From positions 1 to 44,249 of the forward strand of contig AWNV01000022.1 of assembly GCA_000493965.1 (NCBI GenBank): DNA of 44,249 nucleotides, in the 5' to 3' direction. Both the position numbers and the translations under genes were made by a program. Shown here piece after piece: positions 18,203 to 26,130 of the stretch. The notes under the pieces were generated by a model. It saw nothing but the letters and a program-made list of their open reading frames with translations. It did not search any database and was not told where the DNA came from. Every line of letters begins with the position of its first letter. Positions within the stretch are counted from its first letter, which is position 1. This stretch comes from Candidatus Aminicenans sakinawicola JGI OTU-1. GTDB taxonomy: Bacteria > Acidobacteriota > Aminicenantia > Aminicenantales > Aminicenantaceae.

Positions 18203-19174
18203 TTATTTTGAATAAGTTTCCAAATATTGGGCCCGAAAATAAGCCCTGGCCTCTCCTAAGTTCTTAAAACTCAATTCTTGTTTTTTAAAGGAAAGCTCTC
18301 CTTTAAAATCCTCTATTCCTGAATAGCGATGTTCATCCATCCAGGTTTCCATTCCGCTCAACAGGTTTTTTATCTCATCAAGTCCCTTTTTGTATAAAAG
18401 AGTACAAACTTGAACAGCAGAAGCGCCAGCAAGAATCTGTTTCACAATGTCTTCAGTCTCTTGAATTCCTCCAGATGAGGCAAGATCACAGTCAATCCTA
18501 TGAGCCAAAAGAGCTATCCATCTTAAGGACTGATAGAAATTTCCTTTTCCAATGATAGTCCTTGTCTTAAGATTCTTGACATCAATATCTGGCTCGAGAA
18601 ACCAGTTAAAGAGAACAAGGGCGTCACTACCAGCTTGAGCTAGCCTGTTTGCTAAATAAGGAACAGAAGTAATCTGTGACATAAGCTTCAAAGATACTGG
18701 AACGGAAACTTCCTTTTTTACTTCTTCAAGGATTTGAAGGTGTTGTTCTTCGTAAACTTTACAAGGTGAATCAACATCGATCGGAAGAAAATAAATATTC
18801 AGCTCCAGCCCATCCGCCCCGGCCTGTTGAATCTGTCTGGCAAAGCTCGGCCACAGTTTGGGTGTTTGACAGTTAATGCTGGCAATAATGGGAATGCTTA
18901 CATCTTTTTTTGCCTCTTCAATCATTCGAGTAATCGAGTGAGGAGCATATTCTAACAATCCTCCTGCCCTCATATAATCAAGCGCCTCCGGATGGACATG
19001 AATATTCTCTTCTGCTAAAAACTGTTCTTCGAATATCGACTTCATTACCACTGCGCCTGCTCCAGCCTCTTCACATTTTTTTATCCCTGATACAGTCTTT
19101 GTTAAATCGCTGCTTCCCACGATTATCGGATTTCTGAGTTTTAATCCCATATAAGATGTAGTTAAATCTGCCAT
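18203..19174 (-). CDS. Dihydroorotate-dehydrogenase-like FMN protein
   Basis: 323 residues from the ATG at 19174, chosen because AAGGAG lies six bases upstream and the open frame further upstream runs into the promoter. It has a TIM-barrel of the dihydroorotate dehydrogenase class: LRNPIIVGSSDLTKT at the start, ASINCQTP in the middle, and the phosphate-binding ASSGGIQETEDI near the end. It belongs to the divergent 'DHOD-like' group often annotated in anaerobes. Catalysis of the pyrimidine step is not certain, because no other pyr gene is nearby. It has its own consensus-like promoter at 19208-19235. Confidence 0.75.
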   Translation of the reverse strand: MADLTTSYMGLKLRNPIIVGSSDLTKTVSGIKKCEEAGAGAVVMKSIFEEQFLAEENIHVHPEALDYMRAGGLLEYAPHSITRMIEEAKKDVSIPIIASINCQTPKLWPSFARQIQQAGADGLELNIYFLPIDVDSPCKVYEEQHLQILEEVKKEVSVPVSLKLMSQITSVPYLANRLAQAGSDALVLFNWFLEPDIDVKNLKTRTIIGKGNFYQSLRWIALLAHRIDCDLASSGGIQETEDIVKQILAGASAVQVCTLLYKKGLDEIKNLLSGMETWMDEHRYSGIEDFKGELSFKKQELSFKNLGEARAYFRAQYLETYSK

Positions 19175-19207
19175 GTTTTTCTCCTTGAAAGCTTCTCTGA
19201 TGCTAAT

Positions 19208-19235
19208 AATATATAGAAAAAGCATATCTCGTCAA
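19208..19235 (-). promoter_or_regulatory. Promoter of the DHOD-like gene (shared block)
   Basis: On the minus strand, TTGACG (19230-19235), a 16-base spacer and TATATT (19208-19213). The start point would be near 19201, giving a leader of about 27 bases. The block from about 19197 to 19252 is almost identical to that before the sulfatase-like gene at 24110. Confidence 0.7.
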
Positions 19236-19261
19236 TGCAAAATTCGTAAGATGTAATTTTG

Positions 19262-19282
19262 AGCAGAAAGGAATATTCTGCT
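19262..19282. promoter_or_regulatory. Dyad between divergent promoters
   Basis: AGCAGAA (19262-19268) and TTCTGCT (19276-19282) are exact inverse arms seven bases apart. They lie between the minus-strand promoter at 19208-19235 and the plus-strand promoter at 19334. It could be an operator; nothing else supports this. Confidence 0.3.
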
Positions 19283-19333
19283 ATTTGTTATTTGTTAAGT
19301 ACTGTTTGGGGGGAACTCCTGGCAAACATCTTA

Positions 19334-19361
19334 TTGACAAAAAATGTTTGTTCTATATAGT
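19334..19361 (+). promoter_or_regulatory. Consensus sigma-70 promoter of sulfatase-like copy 2
   Basis: TTGACA (19334-19339), 16 bases, TATAGT (19356-19361). TAGTAT at 19358-19363 is an alternative -10 with an 18-base spacer. The ATG at 19490 is about 120 bases downstream, leaving an untranslated leader in which I see no strong structure. Confidence 0.65.
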
Positions 19362-19489
19362 ATAGTATTGGCAATAGAGGAGATAAAAGGGCCTAAATTT
19401 AGCAAAATGAATCGAAATTAAAGCAAGCCAAAAAAGCAAATTCTTATGGTGAATTTCATGGATGTGTTTGGTAGATTTTATTTAACGGG

Positions 19490-21625
19490 ATGAACTGGAT
19501 TATGCGTACAAATCGGATTGTTTTTACGTTGATCATGATGGGAATGATAGCCGGGTCCTGGCCACTTTTTTCTACGTCGAACAAAGACACGAAACGGTTG
19601 AACGTCCTCCTGATCACCGTGGACACCCTAAGAGCAGACAGAGTGAGTTGTTATGATCCAGGATATATCCAGACTCCCAATATCGATAGCCTGGCGACAA
19701 AGGGAGTTCTCTTTCGCCGGGCCTTTGCACACTCTCCAATGACCCTGCCTTCCCATGCAAGTATTCTTCTTGGGACAACTCCTTTGTTCCATGGCATTCA
19801 TGAGAATGCCACATTCGTTGTCGGAAAAGAATTTCTAACCTTGGCCGAATATTTAAAGGGCCACGGTTATTCAACAGGGGCTTTTATTGGAGCTTATCCT
19901 CTCGATTCACGATTTGGACTTGACCAGGGATTTGACGTCTACGACGATGAATACGGAAGTCAGGATTTCAATGATCCGATGTACGTAGAGAGAAAGGCTG
20001 AGGCTGTTATAGATCGGGCAAAGGAATGGGTTCAAAACCAGAAAACACCCTGGTTTCAATGGATTCATCTTTTTGATCCTCACGCTGTCTATTCCCCTCC
20101 GGAACCTTATAAAACACAATTTAAAGACAAACCCTATGAGGGCGAAGTGGCTTACGTAGACAAGGCACTTGGTGAGTTACTTAATTCATTGAAAACTCAC
20201 AACCTTGTTGGAGACACATGCATTATATTGACAAGTGATCATGGAGAGTCGTTGGGCCAGCACAAGGAATCCACCCATGGATTTATGGCATACAACAGCA
20301 CACTTTGGATTCCGCTTATCATCTCAGCTCCTGGCTTAAAACCGGGACAAGTCGATCAAACTGTCGCACATTTTGATATTTTTCCAACGGTATGCAACAT
20401 TTTAGGACTCGAAATGCCCGGTTTTCTGGAGGGGCTCTCACTGCTCCCTGTCATCAGAGGAGAAAAACTTCCCGAGAGGCCGATCTACTTTGAGTCCCTC
20501 TATCCTTTTTACAGTTTAGGCTGGGCACCATTGAAAGGCTTTATTCTTGGAAAACAAAAGTTCATAGACTCTCCTCTTCCCGAGCTCTATGATCTGGAAA
20601 AGGATTTTGAGGAAATCCGAAATCTCGCAAACACCGCGAATCTCGGAGATTTCAAACGGCGTCTGAATAAGCTCGAGTCGGCGTATTCTTCTATTTATAA
20701 ATCAGAGAGTAGAGAAAGAGTCGATGAGCAGACAATTAAAAAAATGGAATCTCTCGGGTATATAAGCGCTCGACAACCTTCAAAAAAAAAGACGTTCGGT
20801 CCTGAAGACGATGTCAAGGTTTTGCTTCCCCTTTACAACCGAGTTATGGAAGCCGCAGCTCTTCGGCATCATGGACAACTCCGCAAGGGTATTGAAATCC
20901 TTAAACAAGTCATCGCCGAAAGGGAAGATTTTGACCTTGCCTTTACCCATCTAGCCTTGTTGTACAGAGAGGACGGGATGATGACCAATTGCCTTGAGGT
21001 TTTGAGGCTGGGCCTCGATCGCATCCCAACAAGCTACGAGATTTTCCTGGCTTATGTCAGTAATCTGCTCAAAGCAAGAAGATATGATGAGGTAATCAAT
21101 ATGTGTGAAACGATGACCTTTCGGAAAATGAGTTATGATCCTGAAATATGGAACAGTCTTGGAGCCGCCTATTTTCACACAGGACAGTTTGAAAAAGCAA
21201 CTGAGGTTTTTAAAAAAGCTATTGCGACAGATGAAGATTTTCCTGTCGCCTTCAACAACCTGGGTTCTGCTTACTTGGGAATCTTCCTGGAAACCAGTAC
21301 TCCCGGCAGCTTGGAAAAGGCTATAGATGCGTTCCAGAGAGCTTTGAAGCTCGATCCAAGTTATTCTGCGGCCTACAATGGACTTGGTGCGGCGCACAGA
21401 AAATCCGGTCACCTTGAAATGGCCATCGAAAACTGGGAACTGGCACTGAAATGGAATCCGGATTCAGGGGATGCCCTTTACAATCTGGCTCTTGTCCACC
21501 TGGACAAAGGAAATCTTTCCATCGCATTCTTTTACTTTTCCAGATATAAAGACAAATTTTACGACCGATTATCACCGGATAAGAGGAAACAGCTTGATGA
21601 CTTTTTAATCAAAACCAGAAAATAA
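19490..21625 (+). CDS. Sulfatase-like/TPR protein, copy 2
   Basis: 711 residues, closely related over its whole length to the protein at 9925. It has an N-terminal hydrophobic segment (about 8-28), an alkaline-phosphatase-superfamily domain (about 36-400) and TPRs (about 455-700). Motifs are ITVDTLRADR and TSDHGESLGQH. The nucleophile region reads T85-L-P-S-H, again without the formylglycine-forming Cys/Ser or the Arg of true sulfatases. The ATG at 19490 has a weak ribosome-binding site; an ATG at 19502 would remove four residues and still keep the signal. Unlike copy 1 it is not followed by GWxTD genes but stands alone behind its own promoter. Confidence 0.85.
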   Translation: MNWIMRTNRIVFTLIMMGMIAGSWPLFSTSNKDTKRLNVLLITVDTLRADRVSCYDPGYIQTPNIDSLATKGVLFRRAFAHSPMTLPSHASILLGTTPLFHGIHENATFVVGKEFLTLAEYLKGHGYSTGAFIGAYPLDSRFGLDQGFDVYDDEYGSQDFNDPMYVERKAEAVIDRAKEWVQNQKTPWFQWIHLFDPHAVYSPPEPYKTQFKDKPYEGEVAYVDKALGELLNSLKTHNLVGDTCIILTSDHGESLGQHKESTHGFMAYNSTLWIPLIISAPGLKPGQVDQTVAHFDIFPTVCNILGLEMPGFLEGLSLLPVIRGEKLPERPIYFESLYPFYSLGWAPLKGFILGKQKFIDSPLPELYDLEKDFEEIRNLANTANLGDFKRRLNKLESAYSSIYKSESRERVDEQTIKKMESLGYISARQPSKKKTFGPEDDVKVLLPLYNRVMEAAALRHHGQLRKGIEILKQVIAEREDFDLAFTHLALLYREDGMMTNCLEVLRLGLDRIPTSYEIFLAYVSNLLKARRYDEVINMCETMTFRKMSYDPEIWNSLGAAYFHTGQFEKATEVFKKAIATDEDFPVAFNNLGSAYLGIFLETSTPGSLEKAIDAFQRALKLDPSYSAAYNGLGAAHRKSGHLEMAIENWELALKWNPDSGDALYNLALVHLDKGNLSIAFFYFSRYKDKFYDRLSPDKRKQLDDFLIKTRK

Positions 21626-21721
21626 ATCTGAATTTCCAGATAATCGAGTCCTCGCTTCTGAAATATACACCCCCATCAAACCGATTCTATTTTTTTGTTT
21701 TTGTATTCCATGTTCCCAGTG

Positions 21722-21996
21722 CTCTATAATGAGTTCATTAAAAGGTCTCGCAGGCGACGGAAAAGAAAGGGATTTGGGTTATGGATCGAGGGGGAGACAG
21801 GGAATGTCTTTTCGATCATATGTTGAACAATCAACTCTCCTTCCTTGTTCGGCTGAAGAAGACAAGATATCTCATTTACAGAGGAAAAGCGCATCCAGTC
21901 CTGGAGTTGGCTCTCACCTATCCTTTGCCATATGCAGAACGGATTGTTAAACAAGAGAAAGGAAAAGAACCGATCTATGATCTGCAATTTGCCTAA
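21722..21996 (+). pseudogene. Fragment of an IS4-type DDE transposase
   Basis: The frame 21742-21996 reads KKGIWVMDRGGDR, then FLVRLKKTRYLIYRG and LPYAERIVK, ending at a stop beside the convergent gene. This is the pattern around the second catalytic Asp of IS4-family transposases (the D of DRGGDR). Just upstream, another frame gives LYNEFIK, which may be the preceding part joined by a frameshift; that is uncertain. Both ends of the transposase are missing (full length is normally over 350 residues), and I see no terminal repeats. It is a dead remnant lying between two sulfatase-like genes that point toward each other. Confidence 0.65.
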
Positions 21997-24110
21997 TTAT
22001 TAGTTGTCTTAAGAAGATGATCCAGTTTCTGGCGATCCTTTGCATTAAGTTCAAGATAATATTTTTCCCGGCATAGCTTCAGGAACTTTTTTGCCTCTGC
22101 CGGCTTTTTCATCTGGAAAAAACACTCGCCAATATATATATAAGCCCTGGCATAGGATGGATCTATTTTAATTACTTTTTTCCAATCCTCAACTGCCATC
22201 CTTAAATTTTTCATCAATCTGAATGCCATCGCTCTGCCATTAAGAGCACTAATATGCTTAGGTTCTATCTCAAGTGTCTTTGAAAAATCTTCTAAAGCTT
22301 TTAGACAGGTTTCTTTTTTGTAATTTTTGATACACTTTGCTAAATAAAGTGCTCCCCTGTTGTAATAAGCAGCGGATAAATTTTCATCCAGTTTAATAGC
22401 CCCGTTATAAAACTCCAGTGCCTTATCATAATTACCCATCTTCTGATAAGCAATCCCCAGATAATTAACAGTATCCGGGTTGTATGGATTTCTCTTTTCA
22501 TACTCAAGCAGTAATGGAATCCCCTGTTCTGGGCTTCCATCATCAATCAAATAAATTCCTAACTTCATTTTTAGATTGAGATTGTTTTTGTTATGTTCAA
22601 GTCCTTTTTGGAGCATCTCTATTGCCTTTTTAAGATTACCACTGTCTCTGTAAAAACCAGCCAGGTAGTCAAAGGCAATAATAAAATCTGTTCTTTGTTT
22701 TACAAGCATCTCCATTTGCTCTATAGCTTTACATCGTTTTCCATTAGAAAACCACTTTACTGCTTCCTCCATTTTATTCTGGAGAGGTTTTAAAACTTTC
22801 AGATCATCCTTCTCTGTAAATATTTTCTTCTCTCCTGAAAAATTGGATGTGATATACCCAAGACTCTCGAGTTTTTTCATCTCTCTCGAATCGATTTTTC
22901 TGAAACGCTCCACTCGATCCTTCCCCTCAAGTTCTTTTTGAAGCATAGATAAACGAGACCTGTATTTACCAATATTGTCAGGTGTTGCCAGGTTGTTATT
23001 TTCCCCAGGGTCCTTCTTGAAATCATATAGCTCCCTGATTGGGAGATCTATAAATTTTCTACTTCCTTCAATATAGCCACGAAGCGGGGCCCACCCCCGG
23101 GTTAGGTATGGAGTCAAAGACTCAAAGTATATCGCTCTCTCTTCAAGTTTCTTTCCCCGTAGAAGTGGCACAAGGGATTTTCCCTGCAGATGGCCTGGGA
23201 TTTTGTATCCCAATAAAATGCAGAGGGTAGGAAATATATCTATATGTGCTACATTCTCTTCAATCCAGCCACCATGTGTCCCTGGAATATTTAGAATAAG
23301 TGGGATATGTATTGTATTGTTGTAAGCAAAATATGAATGAGAGGTTTCTCCCTTTTCACCAAAAGCCTCCCCATGGTCTGCAGTAAGAATAATAATAGTA
23401 TTCTTATACAAGTTTCTTTCTTCCAAAAAGTCAAAAAGTACCTTCAGTTTTGCATCCAAGCATGCTACTTCTCCGGAATATGGATCCTTCGGGAATTGAG
23501 TATCATAGGGAGGCGGTGGTTCATAGGGTTCATGGGGTTCAAAAAGATGTATCCAAGCAAACCATTTCTTTTCCCGGTTCTTTATCCATTCTATTGCTGG
23601 CTTTATAACCCTTTCCGCCGGTCGTTCAATAAAGTAGATTGAATCTACCTTCTGGGTACCATAATGATCATCATATATTTCAAACCCCTGATTCAGACCA
23701 AAACGGGAATCCAGAGGATAAGCAGCTATAAAGGCACCGGTATTATAGCCCTTAGCCTTTAGGTAATCAGCAATAGTAAGAAATTTTTTGTCCAGAAAAA
23801 ACCCAGGATTATCACTTATGCCGTGAAAAAGTGGTGTAGTACCGGTCATAATATTAACATGGGACGGAAGGGTTACGGGATTATGAGCAAAAGCCCACCG
23901 GAAAACAAATGACCTGGTGGCAAGACTGTCTATTGTTGGAGTCTTTACGTACTTATCCGAATAAATTCCTACACGGTCTAACCTCAAAGTATCTATGGTT
24001 ATAATCAGTATATTGGAATTCTTCCTTGTCAAGTTCCCATGGAAATAGACTTTCCCCCAGGAAAATATGAAAAGATATAATATGAGTAATATACCAACTG
24101 TCCTTTTCAT
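21993..24110 (-). CDS. Sulfatase-like/TPR protein, copy 3
   Basis: 705 residues. An N-terminal hydrophobic stretch (about 4-24) may be a signal or a membrane anchor. The alkaline-phosphatase-superfamily domain (about 32-395) has ITIDTLRLDR, TADHGEAFGE and the nucleophile region T80-L-P-S-H. The TPR part spans about 445-700. It differs from copies 1 and 2 in length of linkers and is the most divergent of the three. The gene is preceded by a promoter block shared with the DHOD-like gene. The ribosome-binding site is weak (AGGGTAAG). Its stop touches the transposase remnant. As with its paralogues, a phosphodiesterase or phosphotransferase activity is more likely than sulfatase. Confidence 0.85.
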   Translation of the reverse strand: MKRTVGILLILYLFIFSWGKVYFHGNLTRKNSNILIITIDTLRLDRVGIYSDKYVKTPTIDSLATRSFVFRWAFAHNPVTLPSHVNIMTGTTPLFHGISDNPGFFLDKKFLTIADYLKAKGYNTGAFIAAYPLDSRFGLNQGFEIYDDHYGTQKVDSIYFIERPAERVIKPAIEWIKNREKKWFAWIHLFEPHEPYEPPPPYDTQFPKDPYSGEVACLDAKLKVLFDFLEERNLYKNTIIILTADHGEAFGEKGETSHSYFAYNNTIHIPLILNIPGTHGGWIEENVAHIDIFPTLCILLGYKIPGHLQGKSLVPLLRGKKLEERAIYFESLTPYLTRGWAPLRGYIEGSRKFIDLPIRELYDFKKDPGENNNLATPDNIGKYRSRLSMLQKELEGKDRVERFRKIDSREMKKLESLGYITSNFSGEKKIFTEKDDLKVLKPLQNKMEEAVKWFSNGKRCKAIEQMEMLVKQRTDFIIAFDYLAGFYRDSGNLKKAIEMLQKGLEHNKNNLNLKMKLGIYLIDDGSPEQGIPLLLEYEKRNPYNPDTVNYLGIAYQKMGNYDKALEFYNGAIKLDENLSAAYYNRGALYLAKCIKNYKKETCLKALEDFSKTLEIEPKHISALNGRAMAFRLMKNLRMAVEDWKKVIKIDPSYARAYIYIGECFFQMKKPAEAKKFLKLCREKYYLELNAKDRQKLDHLLKTTNN

Positions 24111-24132
24111 TCAGACTTACCCTGATACTAAT

Positions 24133-24160
24133 AATATATAGAAAAATTATATATCGTCAA
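24133..24160 (-). promoter_or_regulatory. Promoter of sulfatase-like copy 3 (shared block)
   Basis: On the minus strand, TTGACG (24155-24160), 16 bases, TATATT (24133-24138), with a predicted start near 24126, 16 bases before the ATG. The same hexamers and spacing occur at 19208-19235, within a block of about 55 bases that is nearly identical. Confidence 0.7.
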
Positions 24161-24341
24161 TGCAAAATTCGTAAGAGTAAGCATCCTTTTCTGTCCATAT
24201 TCTGAATCTCGTATAAGAAAATCTTTTTGCTATTTTGCGAAGCTCTTTTTCCCCCTTACCTTTATAATACCATACACAGCCTGATTGCCCATATGATACA
24301 TTTTTCCATATTCTCTGCCAGTAGAGGGTATTAGCTGGATA
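24147..24341 (-). pseudogene. Unidentified coding remnant, 64 codons, no start codon
   Basis: An open minus-strand frame between the membrane-protein gene and copy 3. It has a protein-like composition rich in Tyr, Trp, Lys and Arg: LYWQRIWKNVSYGQSGCVW near the start, RIWTEKDAYSYEFCIDDI at the end. It contains no ATG, GTG or TTG start, so it is probably the 3' end of a lost gene. Its last codons (SYEFCIDDI) lie in the promoter block that is repeated at 19208-19252, where SYEFCIDE is also readable. I do not recognise the family. Confidence 0.4.
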
Positions 24342-25080
24342 CTATCGGCGTGGCACTCGGGTCTAAAGGATTTATCCGTGCTGCCAATGAAAACAGGAAA
24401 GGATAGCTCTCTTTAAGGTGCCCTGTGTAAGCGATCCACACGCTTGTAATCTGTGAATAGGCCCGTCTCAAATCATTGACTATATGATTGTAATCCTCCT
24501 GGGGAAGTTCTTTTAATTTATCCTCTCTAAAGGCCAGTTCTTCGGTAAGATGAAAAATTGCCCACAGAAGGTCTGTGAAATGTTCATGCTCGAGTAGATT
24601 TGGATTTTCCAGCAATCGCATCATGAATGAGCGCTTATCAATAAGAAAATCACGGAGTTCGCATAATGTGTCTTTATCAATTTTTATTTCATAAGAAAAC
24701 TCTTGAGCCGAGACAATAGCGTCTTTAAAATCCTTCTTTCCCCATTGGGGCAAAATTTTCAGTTTTTTCTCCAGATTTTCAGCATTATTCACAAAAGTCG
24801 AAAACTTTTTGAGTAAATCAAGCCCGACTTCACTAAAGAACGTTCCGATTACCATATTTAACTTTTTCATAATAGCCTGTTTTTCTCTGCGAGAAAGAAT
24901 GCGCTCGATAAATAAAACAACAAGAAGTACATCTATGAAAAGAAAACCAAAGTCTCCGATCATGTAAATAAAAATATGATGAGCGTCATGAAAAATGAAA
25001 TAATGTATTGCATATGTCAGTGCGGAGGCAGCAATAAACAGAAGACTCACATTAACCGTCCAGTTAAAAATTTTTTTCAT
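24331..25080 (-). CDS. Membrane protein of unknown function
   Basis: 249 residues. Two or three membrane segments lie in the first 65 residues (about 8-30 and 37-63). A mainly helical cytoplasmic part follows, with heptad-like stretches (about 90-235) rich in Glu, Lys and Leu. No catalytic motif is visible. AAAGGAG lies nine bases before the ATG. It is the last gene of the minus-strand oxygen-defence run, 174 bases after the ferritin-like gene, with a 15-base palindrome in between, so it may be regulated separately. I do not recognise the family. Confidence 0.7.
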   Translation of the reverse strand: MKKIFNWTVNVSLLFIAASALTYAIHYFIFHDAHHIFIYMIGDFGFLFIDVLLVVLFIERILSRREKQAIMKKLNMVIGTFFSEVGLDLLKKFSTFVNNAENLEKKLKILPQWGKKDFKDAIVSAQEFSYEIKIDKDTLCELRDFLIDKRSFMMRLLENPNLLEHEHFTDLLWAIFHLTEELAFREDKLKELPQEDYNHIVNDLRRAYSQITSVWIAYTGHLKESYPFLFSLAARINPLDPSATPIVSS

Positions 25081-25117
25081 TGGAAAAATCTCCTTTATTT
25101 ATCTTTTAATTTTATTT

Positions 25118-25132
25118 TTCCCAATATGGGAA
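25118..25132. promoter_or_regulatory. 15-base palindrome TTCCCAATATGGGAA
   Basis: Arms TTCCCA and TGGGAA are separated by ATA, 38 bases upstream of the membrane-protein start. The size and symmetry suit a dimeric repressor site, but no protein is known to bind it and no second copy was seen in the window. Confidence 0.3.
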
Positions 25133-25254
25133 GTAGAAAAAACCTCTGCATATGGGCATTAAGCATAATGTCTAACAGCTAAGCGGGTTAAACAGAATAA
25201 TTCGAAAGCCTACGTTATGTAGCGCAAGAAGTTATGTGCTTTTTTGACTCAACT

Positions 25255-25557
25255 CTATTTTAATTTTCTCATTTCCTCTTCTACCTCTTCTGCTCCTTCT
25301 CTGTAGAATTTTTCTTCATCTGGTGCAAGGTGTTTTAAGAGTCTAAGAAACTCGCCAGCATGAACGCGCTCTTCATTCGCTATATCTTTAAGCACTTCGA
25401 TAGCTAGTTTGTTATCAGTTGATTCTGCAAGCTGCATGTAGAGCTGGATTGCTTCGTATTCTGCAGCAATCATAAACCGTATTGCCCGAATTAATTCTTC
25501 TTGTGTAAGTTTACGTCCCTTGGCAAGGCCAGAAAATGGTGTTCCAAAATCAGGCAT
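25255..25557 (-). CDS. Encapsulated-ferritin-like (EncFtn/demi-ferritin) protein
   Basis: 100 residues, half the length of a normal ferritin. Two helices carry the metal ligands E33 (AAEYEAIQLY), E62/E63 and H66 (NEERVHAGEF). These positions agree closely with the E32, E62, H65 ferroxidase site of Rhodospirillum rubrum EncFtn, in which two half-ferritins build one di-iron centre. The C-terminus is acidic (EEVEEEMRKL). Such proteins oxidise Fe2+ and are normally packed in encapsulin shells; no encapsulin gene is in this window. The gene lies 13 bases after the PAS gene, with an AGGAGG site. It probably works with desulfoferrodoxin and flavin reductase in peroxide and iron defence. Confidence 0.8.
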   Translation of the reverse strand: MPDFGTPFSGLAKGRKLTQEELIRAIRFMIAAEYEAIQLYMQLAESTDNKLAIEVLKDIANEERVHAGEFLRLLKHLAPDEEKFYREGAEEVEEEMRKLK

Positions 25558-25570
25558 AATTAACCTCCTT

Positions 25571-26002
25571 TTATAGTAATCTCCTCTCTCCCTTAATCTT
25601 CTTTATATCTGTGATGTCTTGAGTTACTTCCAGACATCCAAAATAATCTCCATTTTTGTCGTGAACAGCGAAATATTGGGTATAAATTAACCTACCCTTC
25701 AAATTAATCCAAAACTCAGCTGAATCTCTGCGGCCACTTTTAAAATCTTCCAATATCTTATTGACTATGTGTAAGCTTTTTTGAGAGTGGCATTGCTGAA
25801 CTTTTCGGCCAATCAACGCTTTTGTCCTGGGGAAATTTCTCTCTTTGGGCTGGTTGAAGTAGCGAATAGTATCCTCTTTATCTACAAAAGTGATCTCTAC
25901 AGGTAAGTTGTTAAAAATTGCTTCAAACATCTTTTTTGATAATGTGCCGGTTTCAAAAGGAATCATGCCTTTTATTTCAGGTTTAGAAGCTGGCGTCTCC
26001 AC
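25571..26002 (-). CDS. PAS_10 domain protein, apparently the C-terminal part of a DUF438 protein
   Basis: 143 residues starting at GTG; an in-frame stop two codons upstream excludes a longer form. Nearly all of it is one PAS domain (about 27-130): LPVEITFVDKEDTIRYFN, FPRTKALIGRKVQQCH and YFGCLEVTQDIT. This matches the domain that ends DUF438 proteins, where it follows a DUF438 and hemerythrin-like region of roughly 250-300 residues that is absent here. No ribosome-binding site precedes the GTG. The DNA just upstream encodes the beginning of a rubrerythrin, so this may be a truncated gene. It may still make a functional stand-alone redox or ligand sensor. Confidence 0.7.
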   Translation of the reverse strand: METPASKPEIKGMIPFETGTLSKKMFEAIFNNLPVEITFVDKEDTIRYFNQPKERNFPRTKALIGRKVQQCHSQKSLHIVNKILEDFKSGRRDSAEFWINLKGRLIYTQYFAVHDKNGDYFGCLEVTQDITDIKKIKGERRLL

Positions 26003-26130
26003 AATTCAAAATACGTATAACGGTTTCTTGCCTGAGACTCGCCGGCAAAAGCGGTTAAGATGTTCTTTTCCGTTTGTGTTCCTTTTAAACTTTTAATTTT
26101 AGCCCCACTTATTATAATTAACTTTTCCAT
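25972..26130 (-). pseudogene. rbr: Rubrerythrin N-terminal remnant
   Basis: A 52-codon frame starting at an ATG inside the end of the desulfoferrodoxin gene. Residues 13-41 (26008-26094) read KSLKGTQTEKNILTAF and then AGESQARNRYTYF, the unmistakable start of rubrerythrin including the first di-iron Glu. After TYF the homology stops, and the frame runs out of phase into the PAS gene until a stop at 25972. The rubrerythrin Met is replaced by Ile (ATT), so even the original start is gone. The remaining 150 or so residues are deleted. It is nonfunctional as rubrerythrin. Confidence 0.8.

Noticed and set aside
21729..21950. 73-codon plus-strand frame in the transposase remnant
   Set aside because: It overlaps the frame with the clear transposase motif DRGGDR and has no recognisable protein pattern of its own.
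25160..25240. attC-like sequence (GTCTAAC ... GTTATGT) between the ferritin-like and membrane-protein genes
   Set aside because: One end fits the integron core RYYYAAC, but the other end departs from GTTRRRY, and the inner arms pair poorly. No integron integrase or cassette array is present; the integrase remnant at 28786-28956 is not clearly of IntI type.
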